64,000 bases of DNA, taken from NCBI RefSeq assembly GCF_030540875.1, contig NZ_JAUOEM010000011.1:1-64000 (forward strand), written 5' to 3'. Position numbers and translations under genes: made by a program. Shown one piece after another: positions 15,941 through 24,585 of this stretch. The stretch's first letter is position 1. Every line of letters begins with the position of its first letter. The DNA is from Flavivirga amylovorans. Lineage in GTDB: Bacteria; Bacteroidota; Bacteroidia; Flavobacteriales; Flavobacteriaceae. The notes beneath the pieces were generated by a model. That model had not been told where the DNA came from. It was given only the letters and a program-made list of their open reading frames with translations, and did not search any database.

Positions 15941-16345
15941 TTATAAACTTTCGAATTTTTTTTCGATTATTACATTTGTTTCCTTTTTTAAATATTTAAG
16001 AAAAGCATTAGCAACAAGCGAGAATTTCTTGTCTTTAAGCCAAATAATATGCCAGTTAGATCTCACAGGAAAACCTTCTACTGGGATAATCTGTAAACGT
16101 TTTGTTTTAAGTTCATTTCGTATTCCGATAAGTGGCATAATAGAATATCCAAGCCCTGAAATTACTGCCTGTTTTTCCGCTTCGTTAGATGTAAGCTCCA
16201 TTTTTTTCTTACCGGAAGATTATTCTTTTCAATAAATTTTTCCATAGTATATCTAATTCCTGACCCTTGTTCACGTGAGTTGAAGCACTCTATTTTGAGA
16301 AGTCTGTTTTGTCGAGTTTACAGCTCCCTTCCTACTTATCCATAA
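15941..16345 (-). pseudogene. Frameshifted LysR-family regulator remnant
   Basis: The 3' part reads MELTSNEAEKQAVISGLGYS and continues through IMPLIGIRNELKTKRLQIIP to a stop, the C-terminal half of a LysR co-inducer-binding domain (CbbR/CysL-like). Upstream in another frame are FNSREQGSGIRYTMEKF and IEKNNLPVRKK, which join it directly once one base is added to the A7 run at 16201-16207. No N-terminal HTH can be found. I see nothing in 15669-15940 except AT-rich DNA. Confidence 0.75.
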
Positions 16346-16522
16346 TACAAAATTGCAGCTAGTAGCCAAGTTAGTCTGCTCGTAGAAGTCCGGGATGTAG
16401 GTTATTAAGAAATTGAAAAACATAATAACGGAACTAAATCAGATTCCGATAGTCTTTTAATGCAATAAAGTAGATTAATAATGCCTTTTTATTTGGTTTT
16501 TAGCATAGAAACTCAGGTTCAT

Positions 16523-16735
16523 CTAATCTTTTTGGGGTCTATATGATGAAGGCGATTTAGCCATAATGTTTTTAAACACTCTTGTAAAATAATAAGGGTC
16601 TTCATAACCTATGATTCTAGCTATTTCATTAATTCTTAGATTACTAAAATTTAATAGATGACAGGCTTTTGTATACTAAGAAATGTCAAATGTTCAATAG
16701 GCGAATGATCTCTATCCAACCTGCTCCTTTTATGC
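16523..16735 (-). pseudogene. AraC-family HTH remnant
   Basis: The minus strand encodes the C-terminal AraC/XylS double HTH: RDHSPIEHLTFLSIQK, then after a frameshift CHLLNFSNLRINEIARIIGY and EDPYYFTRVFKNIMAKSPSS ending YRPQKD and a stop at 16523-16525. The ligand-binding part is gone. AraC-type regulators often control sugar loci, so this may be a former PUL regulator. Confidence 0.8.
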
Positions 16736-16787
16736 AAAAAAATAAGAATATATTCAGAACAATTTTGATTTCTTTCTATATAATAAT

Positions 16788-16947
16788 GAAGTGATTTAAA
16801 CTTTTTGTGTTTAAGCGAAAATTAATCATTTTTTGAATCATTTGAAGGCTTTTTTAAGTTGCATAGCAGAGCTACGGAAGGCAAAAAAGACAAAAATGAA
16901 CTAAAAAGGGCAATTTTTTAGTAAATGGAAAAAGTTTAAATGACTTC
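16788..16947. repeat. Long-hairpin intergenic repeat, copy 3
   Basis: GAAGTGATTTAAACTTTTT (16788-16806) pairs with AAAAAGTTTAAATGACTTC (16929-16947) at 18 of 19 positions. GCATAGCAGAGCTACGG (16861-16877) lies at the centre. It differs from copy 2 in the arms but keeps the shared ACTTTTT/AAAAAGT inner end. Confidence 0.85.
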
Positions 16948-17050
16948 AATACTTCGCATTTGGAAAAAAAACAATGTCTATTATATATAAATTCTTAGTA
17001 AATTTATTTTTTTTAAGTTTTTGGTTTACTTTTTGGGAATTACTAATATT

Positions 17051-17174
17051 TTATCTCCTTTAAGACTGTCCTTTTTTCTCATTATGCATTTTTATTAAAA
17101 ATAGTAAAATAATCTATCTTTATCGTAAAAAAGTCTATTCCTATTTAGGTGACTACCTATTAATTTTATAAAAT
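17051..17174 (+). promoter_or_regulatory. Upstream block shared with the DUF5703 promoter region
   Basis: This stretch aligns with 36649-36770 at roughly three quarters identity with a few single-base gaps. The best-kept parts are GTCnTTTTTTCTCAnTAT, AAAATAATCTA and ATTAATTTTATA. It ends about 70 bases before the start of a DUF5107 relic. A common regulator-binding region for two transcription units of the locus is the simplest reading. Confidence 0.6.
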
Positions 17175-17241
17175 ATTGAGTTGTACTGTGTAATATCAAT
17201 AAATAATAGTCCAAAAAAATATAAATACGTCAGTCAATACG

Positions 17242-17530
17242 ATGAAAGCGAGAGTTAGATCAGAAAAGTTGTGATTCCCACGTATGAGATTGGTGAACCT
17301 GAAAAAAATCCAATTTTTTTTAGAAAAACGTGTGTATCAAGGCAGTAGTGGTAAAATGTATCCTAATCCTACTATTGAGAAAATTCATAATGAGAAAATA
17401 GATAAAGAATGGTTAGGTTGTTTTCTTGAAAATGACTTTTTGAAAATAATGATTTAGCCAGAATTGAGTGGACGGGTGCAAACGGCATAATGCATTTAAT
17501 AAGGATACCACAAGTACAACTAATAAAGAA
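17242..17530 (+). pseudogene. DUF5107 protein remnant (N-terminal end)
   Basis: Starting at ATG 17242 and needing frame changes, the plus strand reads VVIPTYEIGEPEKNPIF, then VYQGSSGKMYPNPTIEKI and WLGCFLENDFLKIMI-stop-PELSGRVQTA. This matches the start of DUF5107 proteins (ENDYIKVMILPELGGRV), which are common PUL members. Nothing of the rest remains before the GH95 gene. The remainder of the 16346-17552 gap shows no other gene. Confidence 0.7.
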
Positions 17531-17552
17531 ATAACAATAGGAATTATAAAAC

Positions 17553-20009
17553 ATGAAAATCAATATAATAAATAGACTAAGCGTGCTTGCTATGATTGTA
17601 ATGCTGATGTCGTGCTATACATCTGATGAAAGTCATGATATAGTATTGGTAAGTCATAAACCAGCACCTAAATGGCAAGATGGCCTTATTGCAGGGAATG
17701 GTATCCAAGGTATTATGGTTATGGGAGATCCACTTAATGAATCCATAGTACTCAATCATGAAAAACTTTGGGTGCCTGCTCAAGATGTTGCTTTTGATGT
17801 TCCGGATATGACTAAGGTTGTTGATGAAGTAAGAGCATTGGCAAAGAAAGGAGATTTTGGTGCTGCTGGTACCAGACTATACACTGCATTTGGAGAGGAG
17901 AATGCAAAAATGTTTCCAAAAGAAGCGTTTAAAAGATTAAAAGGGAAACAAAGTCCTCGTTTTGGACTGAACTATGTACACCCAGGAGCCAATCTTAATA
18001 TTAAAATGCCAAAAAATGGTGAGATCAAGGATTATGCTAGATCTGTTAATTTAAGTAACGGAGAAATAGCTGTTCGTTGGACTGATGACAAAGGTACTTG
18101 GAGTAGAAATTGTTTTGTATCTAGAAGTGAAGATGCCTTGATCATGAGCATTAAAAATGAGAATAATGCTAAAATTGATTGTGCTATTCTTGTTGAAGAA
18201 ATCCCCGGTTACGATATAAATGATATTAATAAACCTCAAGTGGTTGTTGATGCTGATGGCATTTATTTCCATACAAGTTATAAAAATAAATATTGGTTAG
18301 AAGAGCCAGAAGGTTATCATATCCTTACAAAAATTGATGCAAAAGGCGGAAATGTAACCTTTGATGACGGAGAAATTAAGATTGAAGGTGCTAATGAAGT
18401 AATTCTAAAAACAATCACCGATTTTCTTCCTAAATACTCTCAAAAATCAAGAGCACAATTGAGTGCTAAATTAGATGCTATTTCAGATTACGATAAAAGT
18501 TTAGCAAGTCACGATAAAATTCACAGAGCATTATTTGAACGTGTATCTTTCAGGTTAACAGATAAAGAACAACAAATATATGATACTGAAGCACTCATAA
18601 GTGAAGCGCAAAAGAATGGCCCTTCGCCAGCGTTTTTAGAGTGTATTTATGCGGTAGGTAGATATGCACTTATTTCTTCCTCTGGGGAATTGCCACCAAC
18701 TTTAATGGGGATTTGGGGAAAAACTTGGCAACCTGCTTGGTGGGGGCATTATACCAACGATTCTAATTTGAATTTGGCTGTGTCTCATGGGAATACAGGT
18801 AATTTGCCAGAGATGATGGAAGCTTATTTCTCTTGGGTCGAATCACTTTATCCATATTGGGAAAGAAATGCTAAAAGGCTCTACGGAGCAAGAGGCTATA
18901 TGGGTGGAATTGCACATGGTTGGAGACATGGATTAGCAATTGCTGGTTGGCATGAATGGACTGGTGCTGCAGGCTGGTTATCGGCATATTTTATTGAATA
19001 CTATGAAATTACAAATGATAAAGAGTTTTTGAAAAACAGGGTTGTGCCTTTACTTGAGAATATTGCTTTGTTTTACGAAGACTTTTTAGAAGGTATGGAA
19101 GGTGATGATGGACATTATTTAATATATCCTAGTGTATCTCCTGAAAATAGACCTTCTAATATGGATGGTATTCGTGAATTTAGAACCGCTCCTAATGCAG
19201 CGTCCGAGATTGCAATCATTAGACAAAGTCTAGTGAGTTTAATAGAAGCATATAGATTGTTAGACTTAAAGCAAGACCGAATAGGAGCGTTAAAATCTAT
19301 TATTGATAAATTACCACCATATCAAATAAATAAAGATGGAGCCATTGCTGAATGGATTCACCCTGATTTTGAAGACAATTATAATCATAGACACAATTCG
19401 CATCTATATGCTGTGTATCCTGGTATTGATATCAATCCTACGACTCCAGAATTGTACGATGCTTCAAAAATGGCCATTCAAAAGAGGCTGGCTACTGGTC
19501 AAGGAGACAGATCTGCTCATGGTTTTATGTATCAAGGCTTTTTTGGCGCACGCTTACAGGATCCATCTATTCCTTGGAATTCGTTTAACACCATAGCAAA
19601 AGAATCATTTTTGTATTCAAGCTTTATTACTTCACATAATCCTAAGCATAGAATTTACAATTTGGATGCTACGCTGTCAATGCCTGCTATTTTAAGTGAG
19701 ATGTGTATCTATTCTCGTCCTGGCGTATTGAATGTTTTACCTGGAATTCCCCTAGATAAATTACCTAAAGGTAAACTGACTGGAATTCTTGCTAGAAAAG
19801 CCATTGTTATTCATGAATTATCGTGGAATGATGAGACTAAAAAAATCAAAATGAAGTTGAGCAGCCATATAAATCAATCTATATCAATAGAGAGTAGATT
19901 AACAATTATCAATATCAAAGGCGATGGTGTATCAGATAATGAGGATAATAGGTTCCTTAAATTAAATAAAAATAAACCAACAGAAATTGAGATTTCATAT
20001 TCAAAGTAG
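17553..20009 (+). CDS. GH95 alpha-L-fucosidase / alpha-L-galactosidase, lipoprotein
   Basis: 818 residues. Lipobox LMSC (Cys21). The N-terminal beta-sandwich has the GH95 start PKWQDGLIAGNGIQGIMVMG and ESIVLNHEKLW. The (alpha/alpha)6 barrel contains the Asn-rich catalytic segment HYTNDSNLNLAVSHGNTGN (near 408-426), the acid region YPSVSPENRP, and HRHNSHLYAVYPG. The family inverts terminal alpha-1,2-L-fucose or alpha-L-galactose. The Asn segment is divergent from canonical TNINxQMNYWPA, so specificity may differ. Predicted at the cell surface or periplasmic face. A GH29 gene follows after 28 bases. Confidence 0.88.
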   Translation: MKINIINRLSVLAMIVMLMSCYTSDESHDIVLVSHKPAPKWQDGLIAGNGIQGIMVMGDPLNESIVLNHEKLWVPAQDVAFDVPDMTKVVDEVRALAKKGDFGAAGTRLYTAFGEENAKMFPKEAFKRLKGKQSPRFGLNYVHPGANLNIKMPKNGEIKDYARSVNLSNGEIAVRWTDDKGTWSRNCFVSRSEDALIMSIKNENNAKIDCAILVEEIPGYDINDINKPQVVVDADGIYFHTSYKNKYWLEEPEGYHILTKIDAKGGNVTFDDGEIKIEGANEVILKTITDFLPKYSQKSRAQLSAKLDAISDYDKSLASHDKIHRALFERVSFRLTDKEQQIYDTEALISEAQKNGPSPAFLECIYAVGRYALISSSGELPPTLMGIWGKTWQPAWWGHYTNDSNLNLAVSHGNTGNLPEMMEAYFSWVESLYPYWERNAKRLYGARGYMGGIAHGWRHGLAIAGWHEWTGAAGWLSAYFIEYYEITNDKEFLKNRVVPLLENIALFYEDFLEGMEGDDGHYLIYPSVSPENRPSNMDGIREFRTAPNAASEIAIIRQSLVSLIEAYRLLDLKQDRIGALKSIIDKLPPYQINKDGAIAEWIHPDFEDNYNHRHNSHLYAVYPGIDINPTTPELYDASKMAIQKRLATGQGDRSAHGFMYQGFFGARLQDPSIPWNSFNTIAKESFLYSSFITSHNPKHRIYNLDATLSMPAILSEMCIYSRPGVLNVLPGIPLDKLPKGKLTGILARKAIVIHELSWNDETKKIKMKLSSHINQSISIESRLTIINIKGDGVSDNEDNRFLKLNKNKPTEIEISYSK

Positions 20010-20037
20010 TAACAAAGCTAAAAAAATAGAATTTAAG

Positions 20038-21537
20038 ATGAGTTTTATAACAAAACGTATATTAACGATTGTAACATTTTTGATAGTAGGTCAGTTATCT
20101 GCTCAAGATAAATACCAACCAAATTGGGAGTCTTTGTCAAAACATAAGGCTGCACCTGAGTGGTTTGTAGACGCAAAATTGGGTATATATTTTCATTGGG
20201 GACCTTACAGTGTGCCAGCATATTTAAGCGAGTGGTATCCGCGTAAAATGTTTGTGAAAGGCGATAAGATATATAAGCATCATAAAGCGACTTATGGAGA
20301 TCCAAAAGAATTTGGCTATGATAAGTTTATACCTATGTTTAAAGCAGAAAAATTTGATCCTGAAGTATGGGCAAGCCTATTTCAAAAAGCAGGAGCCCGT
20401 TTTGCAGGACCCGTTGCGTTACATCATGATGGTTATGCTATGTGGGATAGTGATGTTAATCCGTGGAACAGTATGGATAAAGGACCTAAACGTGATATTT
20501 TAGGAGAACTTTTTAAAGCATTAGGAAAACGTGAGATGAAAACAATTGCGACTTTTCATCATTCTCGTACCGGACAACGCAATGCTAAAAAGCCTGAATA
20601 TTGGAATATTGGTTATGATAGTCATTATCCATATTCACCAGACTTACCCACTTCAACAACAGATCCGGAATTACGAAAGTTATATGGGAATTTTGAAACC
20701 ATGGATGGGTTTCATAAATATTGGTTAGATCAGGTAAATGAAGTAGTTGATAAATACGCCCCTGATATTATTTGGTATGATGCATGGTTAAATCTTATTC
20801 CTGAAAATTACAGACAAGAAATGGCCGCGCATTTTTTTAACAGCGGTATCAAAAATAATAAAGAAGTAGTTACCTGTCATAAACAAACCGATATGCCTAT
20901 GTCTTGTAGTGTATTAGACTTTGAGCAAGGTGGACGTAGAGAGATTCATCCAATGCCTTGGATGACTGATATTACTTTGAGTAATAAATCTTGGAGCTAT
21001 ATTGAAGGACAAACCTATAAAGAAGCGTCTTTGGTTGTTAGAAATATGATTGATGTTTGGAGTAAAAATGGTGTGGTATTGTTAAATATTTCACCTCGTG
21101 CTGATGGTATTATTCCTCAAGAACAGCAAAGTGTATTGTTAGAAATTGGAGACTGGTTAAAACAATATGGAGAAGCAGTTTATAATACCCGTCCATATTC
21201 AATTTATGGATATGGTACAGCGGCATCAGAAGCTGGTTCTCATGGAGGGCAATCAGCCAAAACAAAATACACGGCTAATGATGTTCGTTTCACTATTTCA
21301 AAAGACAATAAAACACTTTATGTATTCTTTTTAGGTAAACCAGAACCAGGAAAGCGTATAAAGATGGGGCCTTTGGGAAAGCATCAATACCATCCTGATT
21401 CGCCCATAAAACGTGTTACTTTATTAGGCACTAATACTGAAGTAGATTGGGAGTTGAATACAAGTGTTTTTTACCTAACAATGCCAAAGGTAGCAATGAG
21501 TAACATCGCTACGGTCTTTAAATTTGAATTGGAATAA
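20038..21537 (+). CDS. GH29 alpha-L-fucosidase
   Basis: 499 residues from ATG 20038; an in-frame ATG at 19987 overlaps the GH95 gene and would precede the signal peptide, so it is rejected. Signal peptide ends LSAQ. GH29 markers: KLGIYFHWGPYSVPAY, VALHHDGYAMWDS, GPKRDILGEL and the nucleophile Asp248 in DIIWYDAWL, then VLLNISPRADG. It hydrolyses alpha-L-fucosides with retention, in the periplasm or outside. Forms a fucosidase pair with the GH95 gene. The loop around ATFHHSRTGQRN differs from GH29-A enzymes that have a YYS-W-DW pattern. Confidence 0.9.
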   Translation: MSFITKRILTIVTFLIVGQLSAQDKYQPNWESLSKHKAAPEWFVDAKLGIYFHWGPYSVPAYLSEWYPRKMFVKGDKIYKHHKATYGDPKEFGYDKFIPMFKAEKFDPEVWASLFQKAGARFAGPVALHHDGYAMWDSDVNPWNSMDKGPKRDILGELFKALGKREMKTIATFHHSRTGQRNAKKPEYWNIGYDSHYPYSPDLPTSTTDPELRKLYGNFETMDGFHKYWLDQVNEVVDKYAPDIIWYDAWLNLIPENYRQEMAAHFFNSGIKNNKEVVTCHKQTDMPMSCSVLDFEQGGRREIHPMPWMTDITLSNKSWSYIEGQTYKEASLVVRNMIDVWSKNGVVLLNISPRADGIIPQEQQSVLLEIGDWLKQYGEAVYNTRPYSIYGYGTAASEAGSHGGQSAKTKYTANDVRFTISKDNKTLYVFFLGKPEPGKRIKMGPLGKHQYHPDSPIKRVTLLGTNTEVDWELNTSVFYLTMPKVAMSNIATVFKFELE

Positions 21538-21810
21538 AAAAGCTGAAAAATAAGAATATGAGCGTAAATCTTATGGTATTAGAGTTATAAAAGAAAAAAT
21601 GATAATAAAGAACCTTTACAGTATTTTCGAAACATATTAAAATATGATAATTCGTATTTGACGATGTTATAAGTGTAAAAAATCAAAATGCACAAAAAAT
21701 CCTCATATTAGGAGTGGTTAGAATACTATGGAATTAATTACAAAATTTATTAAAGTAAACCAGACAAAGGTTTTTATTATAAATATGAAATAACAAAATA
21801 TAGTATAAAT

Positions 21811-24021
21811 ATGAAAAGAAAAAAGAGTATAGTTATTGGTTTAATGCTTGCTTTTTTATCGATTTCACTAGTTTATGGTCATGAAATAGATAAAAAAAAC
21901 ATCAAATTTGGAATAAAAACTAAAAGTTTTCAGATAGACTATTCTGTAAAGAAAAATGGTACTTTATACCTGAGTAATATATTGCATGTTAATGGTTTAT
22001 GGAAAAGCCCTTTAAAGGGTGAGCGTTTTCCAAGTATTCATCGGGCACTAGGTTGGAGTGGAAATGGAGTTCGCTATCAGGGTGCTATTGAAATCCTTAC
22101 AAAAAATGGAGAAACTGCTATTGAACCGATTTATAAATCACATAGCATAAAACAAGAAAGTTCAGACGTAAAACACTTAATTATAAAATTAGAGGATAAA
22201 ACGTATCCAATTGAAGTAGAGTTGCATGTTAGAGCTTATAATTCTCAGGATGTATTTCAGCAATGGACCGTCATTAAAAATTCAACTGAGGAAGACATTA
22301 AAGTTCCACGACTTGATGCCATGTACTGGCAGGCAAATGCCAAAGACGGAATTTACTTAGAATGGTATGAAAGCGTTCAGGCTCATGAGGCAGAACGACG
22401 CTTACATGAAAAATTGACTTACGGAAAAAAATCTCTTGAAAGTAGAAATGGAAACCGACACAAAGAAGGTCCAATGCCGCATCTTGTATTTGGTTTTGGT
22501 GATTATCCAGACGAAAATTCAGTACCATGTATGCTAATGGCTTTTACCTGGTCGGGCAGTAGTCGTTTTTCATTTGAGATAAATAGTAAAGACGTTTTAG
22601 AAGCATCAATAGGAGTAAATCAATTAGGACAGCCGACATTGGAATCTGGTAAATCTTTTTCCACTCCAGAAGTAGTTTATGCTTTTAGTCTTAAAGGTAA
22701 AGGTTTAGCAAGTCGAAATTTACATAGATGGACTCGCAAGCATTTACTTCCTGGGAATGACCGTTTACGCTTGGTTGATAATAATTCATGGGAAGGTTGC
22801 CGTATGGATGTAGCCCAAGAAGATGTAACAAAAATGATGAAGCAAAGTGCTGGCTTAGGAATTGAATTATACGTACTGGACGATGGTTGGTTTGGGAATA
22901 AATTCCCTAGAGATAATGATAAAGTTGGTTTGGGAGATTGGCAAGTTAACAAGAAAAAAATACCTAATGGCATTGGTTACCTAGTGAAACGTGCTAAAAA
23001 GCTCGGTATTGACTTTGGTCTTTGGTTCGAACCGGAAATGGTGAGCCCCAAAAGTGAACTGGCTGAAAAACATCCAGAATGGTTAATGACTTTACCTGGT
23101 AAGAAAACATCATTACAAAGGGATCAATTGACACTTGATATTGCGAACCCAGAAGTTCAGAAATTTATGTTCAATTCAGTAAATAAAGTACTTATCAATA
23201 ATCCAGGTATAAGGTTTGTAAAATGGGATGCCAATGCAAATATCAATAATACATATTCTCCTTATTTGGGAGCAAGCAGGCAAGGTAATATGCTTAATGA
23301 ATACATGGCAGGTTACTATGGAGTAATAGATAGCTTGGTTAAAAACCATCCAAATGTTGATTTTCAGGCTTGTGCCTCTGGAGGTGGTCGTTCCGATTAT
23401 GGCGCTTTGCGCTACAGTCACACGCATTGGTTAAGTGACAATACAAGGCCTACTCACAGACTTGGTGCCCAATGGAACTTCTCTGTTTTTATGCCAGCTA
23501 TTGCAACAACAACACATGTTACTCATGCAGCCAATAAAGGAGATCATTTCAAGCCAAAATATCGTTTTGATGTTTCGATGATGGGACAATTGGGTATGGA
23601 AGTAGATACCAGAAAGTGCTCTAAAGAATATGTGGAAGCTTCCAAAGTTGGAATTGCAGCTTATAAATCGGTTCGTGATATAGTTCAGCATGGCGATTTG
23701 TATAGGCATTTAAGCCCATTTGATTCAGATACTCCATCACTGAATTATGTTTCAGAAGATAAGAAACGCTGCCTTGTTTTAGCTTATCAAAAAGGAGAAA
23801 TAGAAGCTCCGGTAAAATTCGTTACCGCAGTTTCAGGTCTTGATCCTAGCAAAACTTATCGTTTAAAAGAAATTAATCTGCCAGAAGGCGATACTCAGCA
23901 AAGATTTGTAAAGGAGGAGACTGTTAGTAAAAGTGGTGTCAGATGGATGAAAGAAGGAATTCCTTTAATTTTTACTAGGAAATTTGATAGTGCGGCCTTG
24001 GTATTAGAAGAAATTAAATAA
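21811..24021 (+). CDS. GH36 alpha-galactosidase
   Basis: 736 residues. Signal peptide ends VYG. GH36 signatures: LDDGWFGNKFPRDND, FGLWFEPEMVSPKSELAEKH with its Trp/Glu site, nucleophile Asp473 in KWDAN, CASGGGRSDYGALRY, and acid/base Asp543 in WLSDNTRPTHR. It removes terminal alpha-1,6 or related alpha-D-galactose with retention. Exported, so it acts in the periplasm or outside. The 273-base gap before it holds no recognisable gene. Confidence 0.93.
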   Translation: MKRKKSIVIGLMLAFLSISLVYGHEIDKKNIKFGIKTKSFQIDYSVKKNGTLYLSNILHVNGLWKSPLKGERFPSIHRALGWSGNGVRYQGAIEILTKNGETAIEPIYKSHSIKQESSDVKHLIIKLEDKTYPIEVELHVRAYNSQDVFQQWTVIKNSTEEDIKVPRLDAMYWQANAKDGIYLEWYESVQAHEAERRLHEKLTYGKKSLESRNGNRHKEGPMPHLVFGFGDYPDENSVPCMLMAFTWSGSSRFSFEINSKDVLEASIGVNQLGQPTLESGKSFSTPEVVYAFSLKGKGLASRNLHRWTRKHLLPGNDRLRLVDNNSWEGCRMDVAQEDVTKMMKQSAGLGIELYVLDDGWFGNKFPRDNDKVGLGDWQVNKKKIPNGIGYLVKRAKKLGIDFGLWFEPEMVSPKSELAEKHPEWLMTLPGKKTSLQRDQLTLDIANPEVQKFMFNSVNKVLINNPGIRFVKWDANANINNTYSPYLGASRQGNMLNEYMAGYYGVIDSLVKNHPNVDFQACASGGGRSDYGALRYSHTHWLSDNTRPTHRLGAQWNFSVFMPAIATTTHVTHAANKGDHFKPKYRFDVSMMGQLGMEVDTRKCSKEYVEASKVGIAAYKSVRDIVQHGDLYRHLSPFDSDTPSLNYVSEDKKRCLVLAYQKGEIEAPVKFVTAVSGLDPSKTYRLKEINLPEGDTQQRFVKEETVSKSGVRWMKEGIPLIFTRKFDSAALVLEEIK

Positions 24022-24117
24022 GAATTGAACGCTTAAAACTAATTATAAAGTCTTATTTATAGGCAGATGAAATGGATTTTAGTTAAGTGAAATATTAGAT
24101 TATAAAGATAAAAACAA

Positions 24118-24512
24118 TAAAAGGATTAAAATTAGTGTTTTATTGATAATTATAACAGTTTCTAACGGGCAATCGCTCAATTCAAACTTGAGTAATTACG
24201 ATATTACTTGGAATACCCAAAGTGAAAACCCTGGTGAATCCATGCCTTTGGGGGATGGAGATGTTGGATTGAATGCTTGGGTAGAAAAGACGAGTTATTA
24301 TCTTATGTTTCTCAGTCTGGGACATTCGATGAAAATAATCAAATGTTAAAGCACGATCTTGTACGCATAAATTTTAGCCCAAATCCTTTTAAAAAAGGCG
24401 ATTCTTTTTCTTGAAGATTGTTTTTAGAAGGTGGAAATGTATTATTGAAGCTAAAAAAGGAGCGCACACTATTAGTTTGAAATCGGTTGTAAAACCTGTT
24501 GAAATAAAATAG
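24118..24512 (+). pseudogene. Relic of a DUF5703 glycoside-hydrolase-like gene
   Basis: The plus strand reads ISVLLIIITVSNGQSLNSNL and YDITWNTQSENPGESMPLGD, then with a frameshift YVSQSGTFDENNQMLKHD and NFSPNPFKKGDSFS-stop. This parallels the first ~115 residues of the intact DUF5703 gene at 37025 almost word for word. The start codon is lost, and the fragment ends before the catalytic part. It is a decayed duplicate. Confidence 0.8.
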
Positions 24513-24585
24513 ATGGTTTTTTTTATTGTGAACCATATGAAAACTTGTAAACCATGTTGGTTAATTATTTAAAAAAATAAAAACA

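Noticed and set aside
17372-17563. Minus-strand 63-codon frame before the GH95 gene
   Set aside because: It overlaps the DUF5107 relic on the plus strand, which has clear protein homology, and has no motif itself.
21485-21513. AGCAATGAGTAACATCGCTACGG resembling the hairpin-repeat centre
   Set aside because: It is inside the GH29 coding frame, matches only half of the 17-mer and has no flanking inverted arms.
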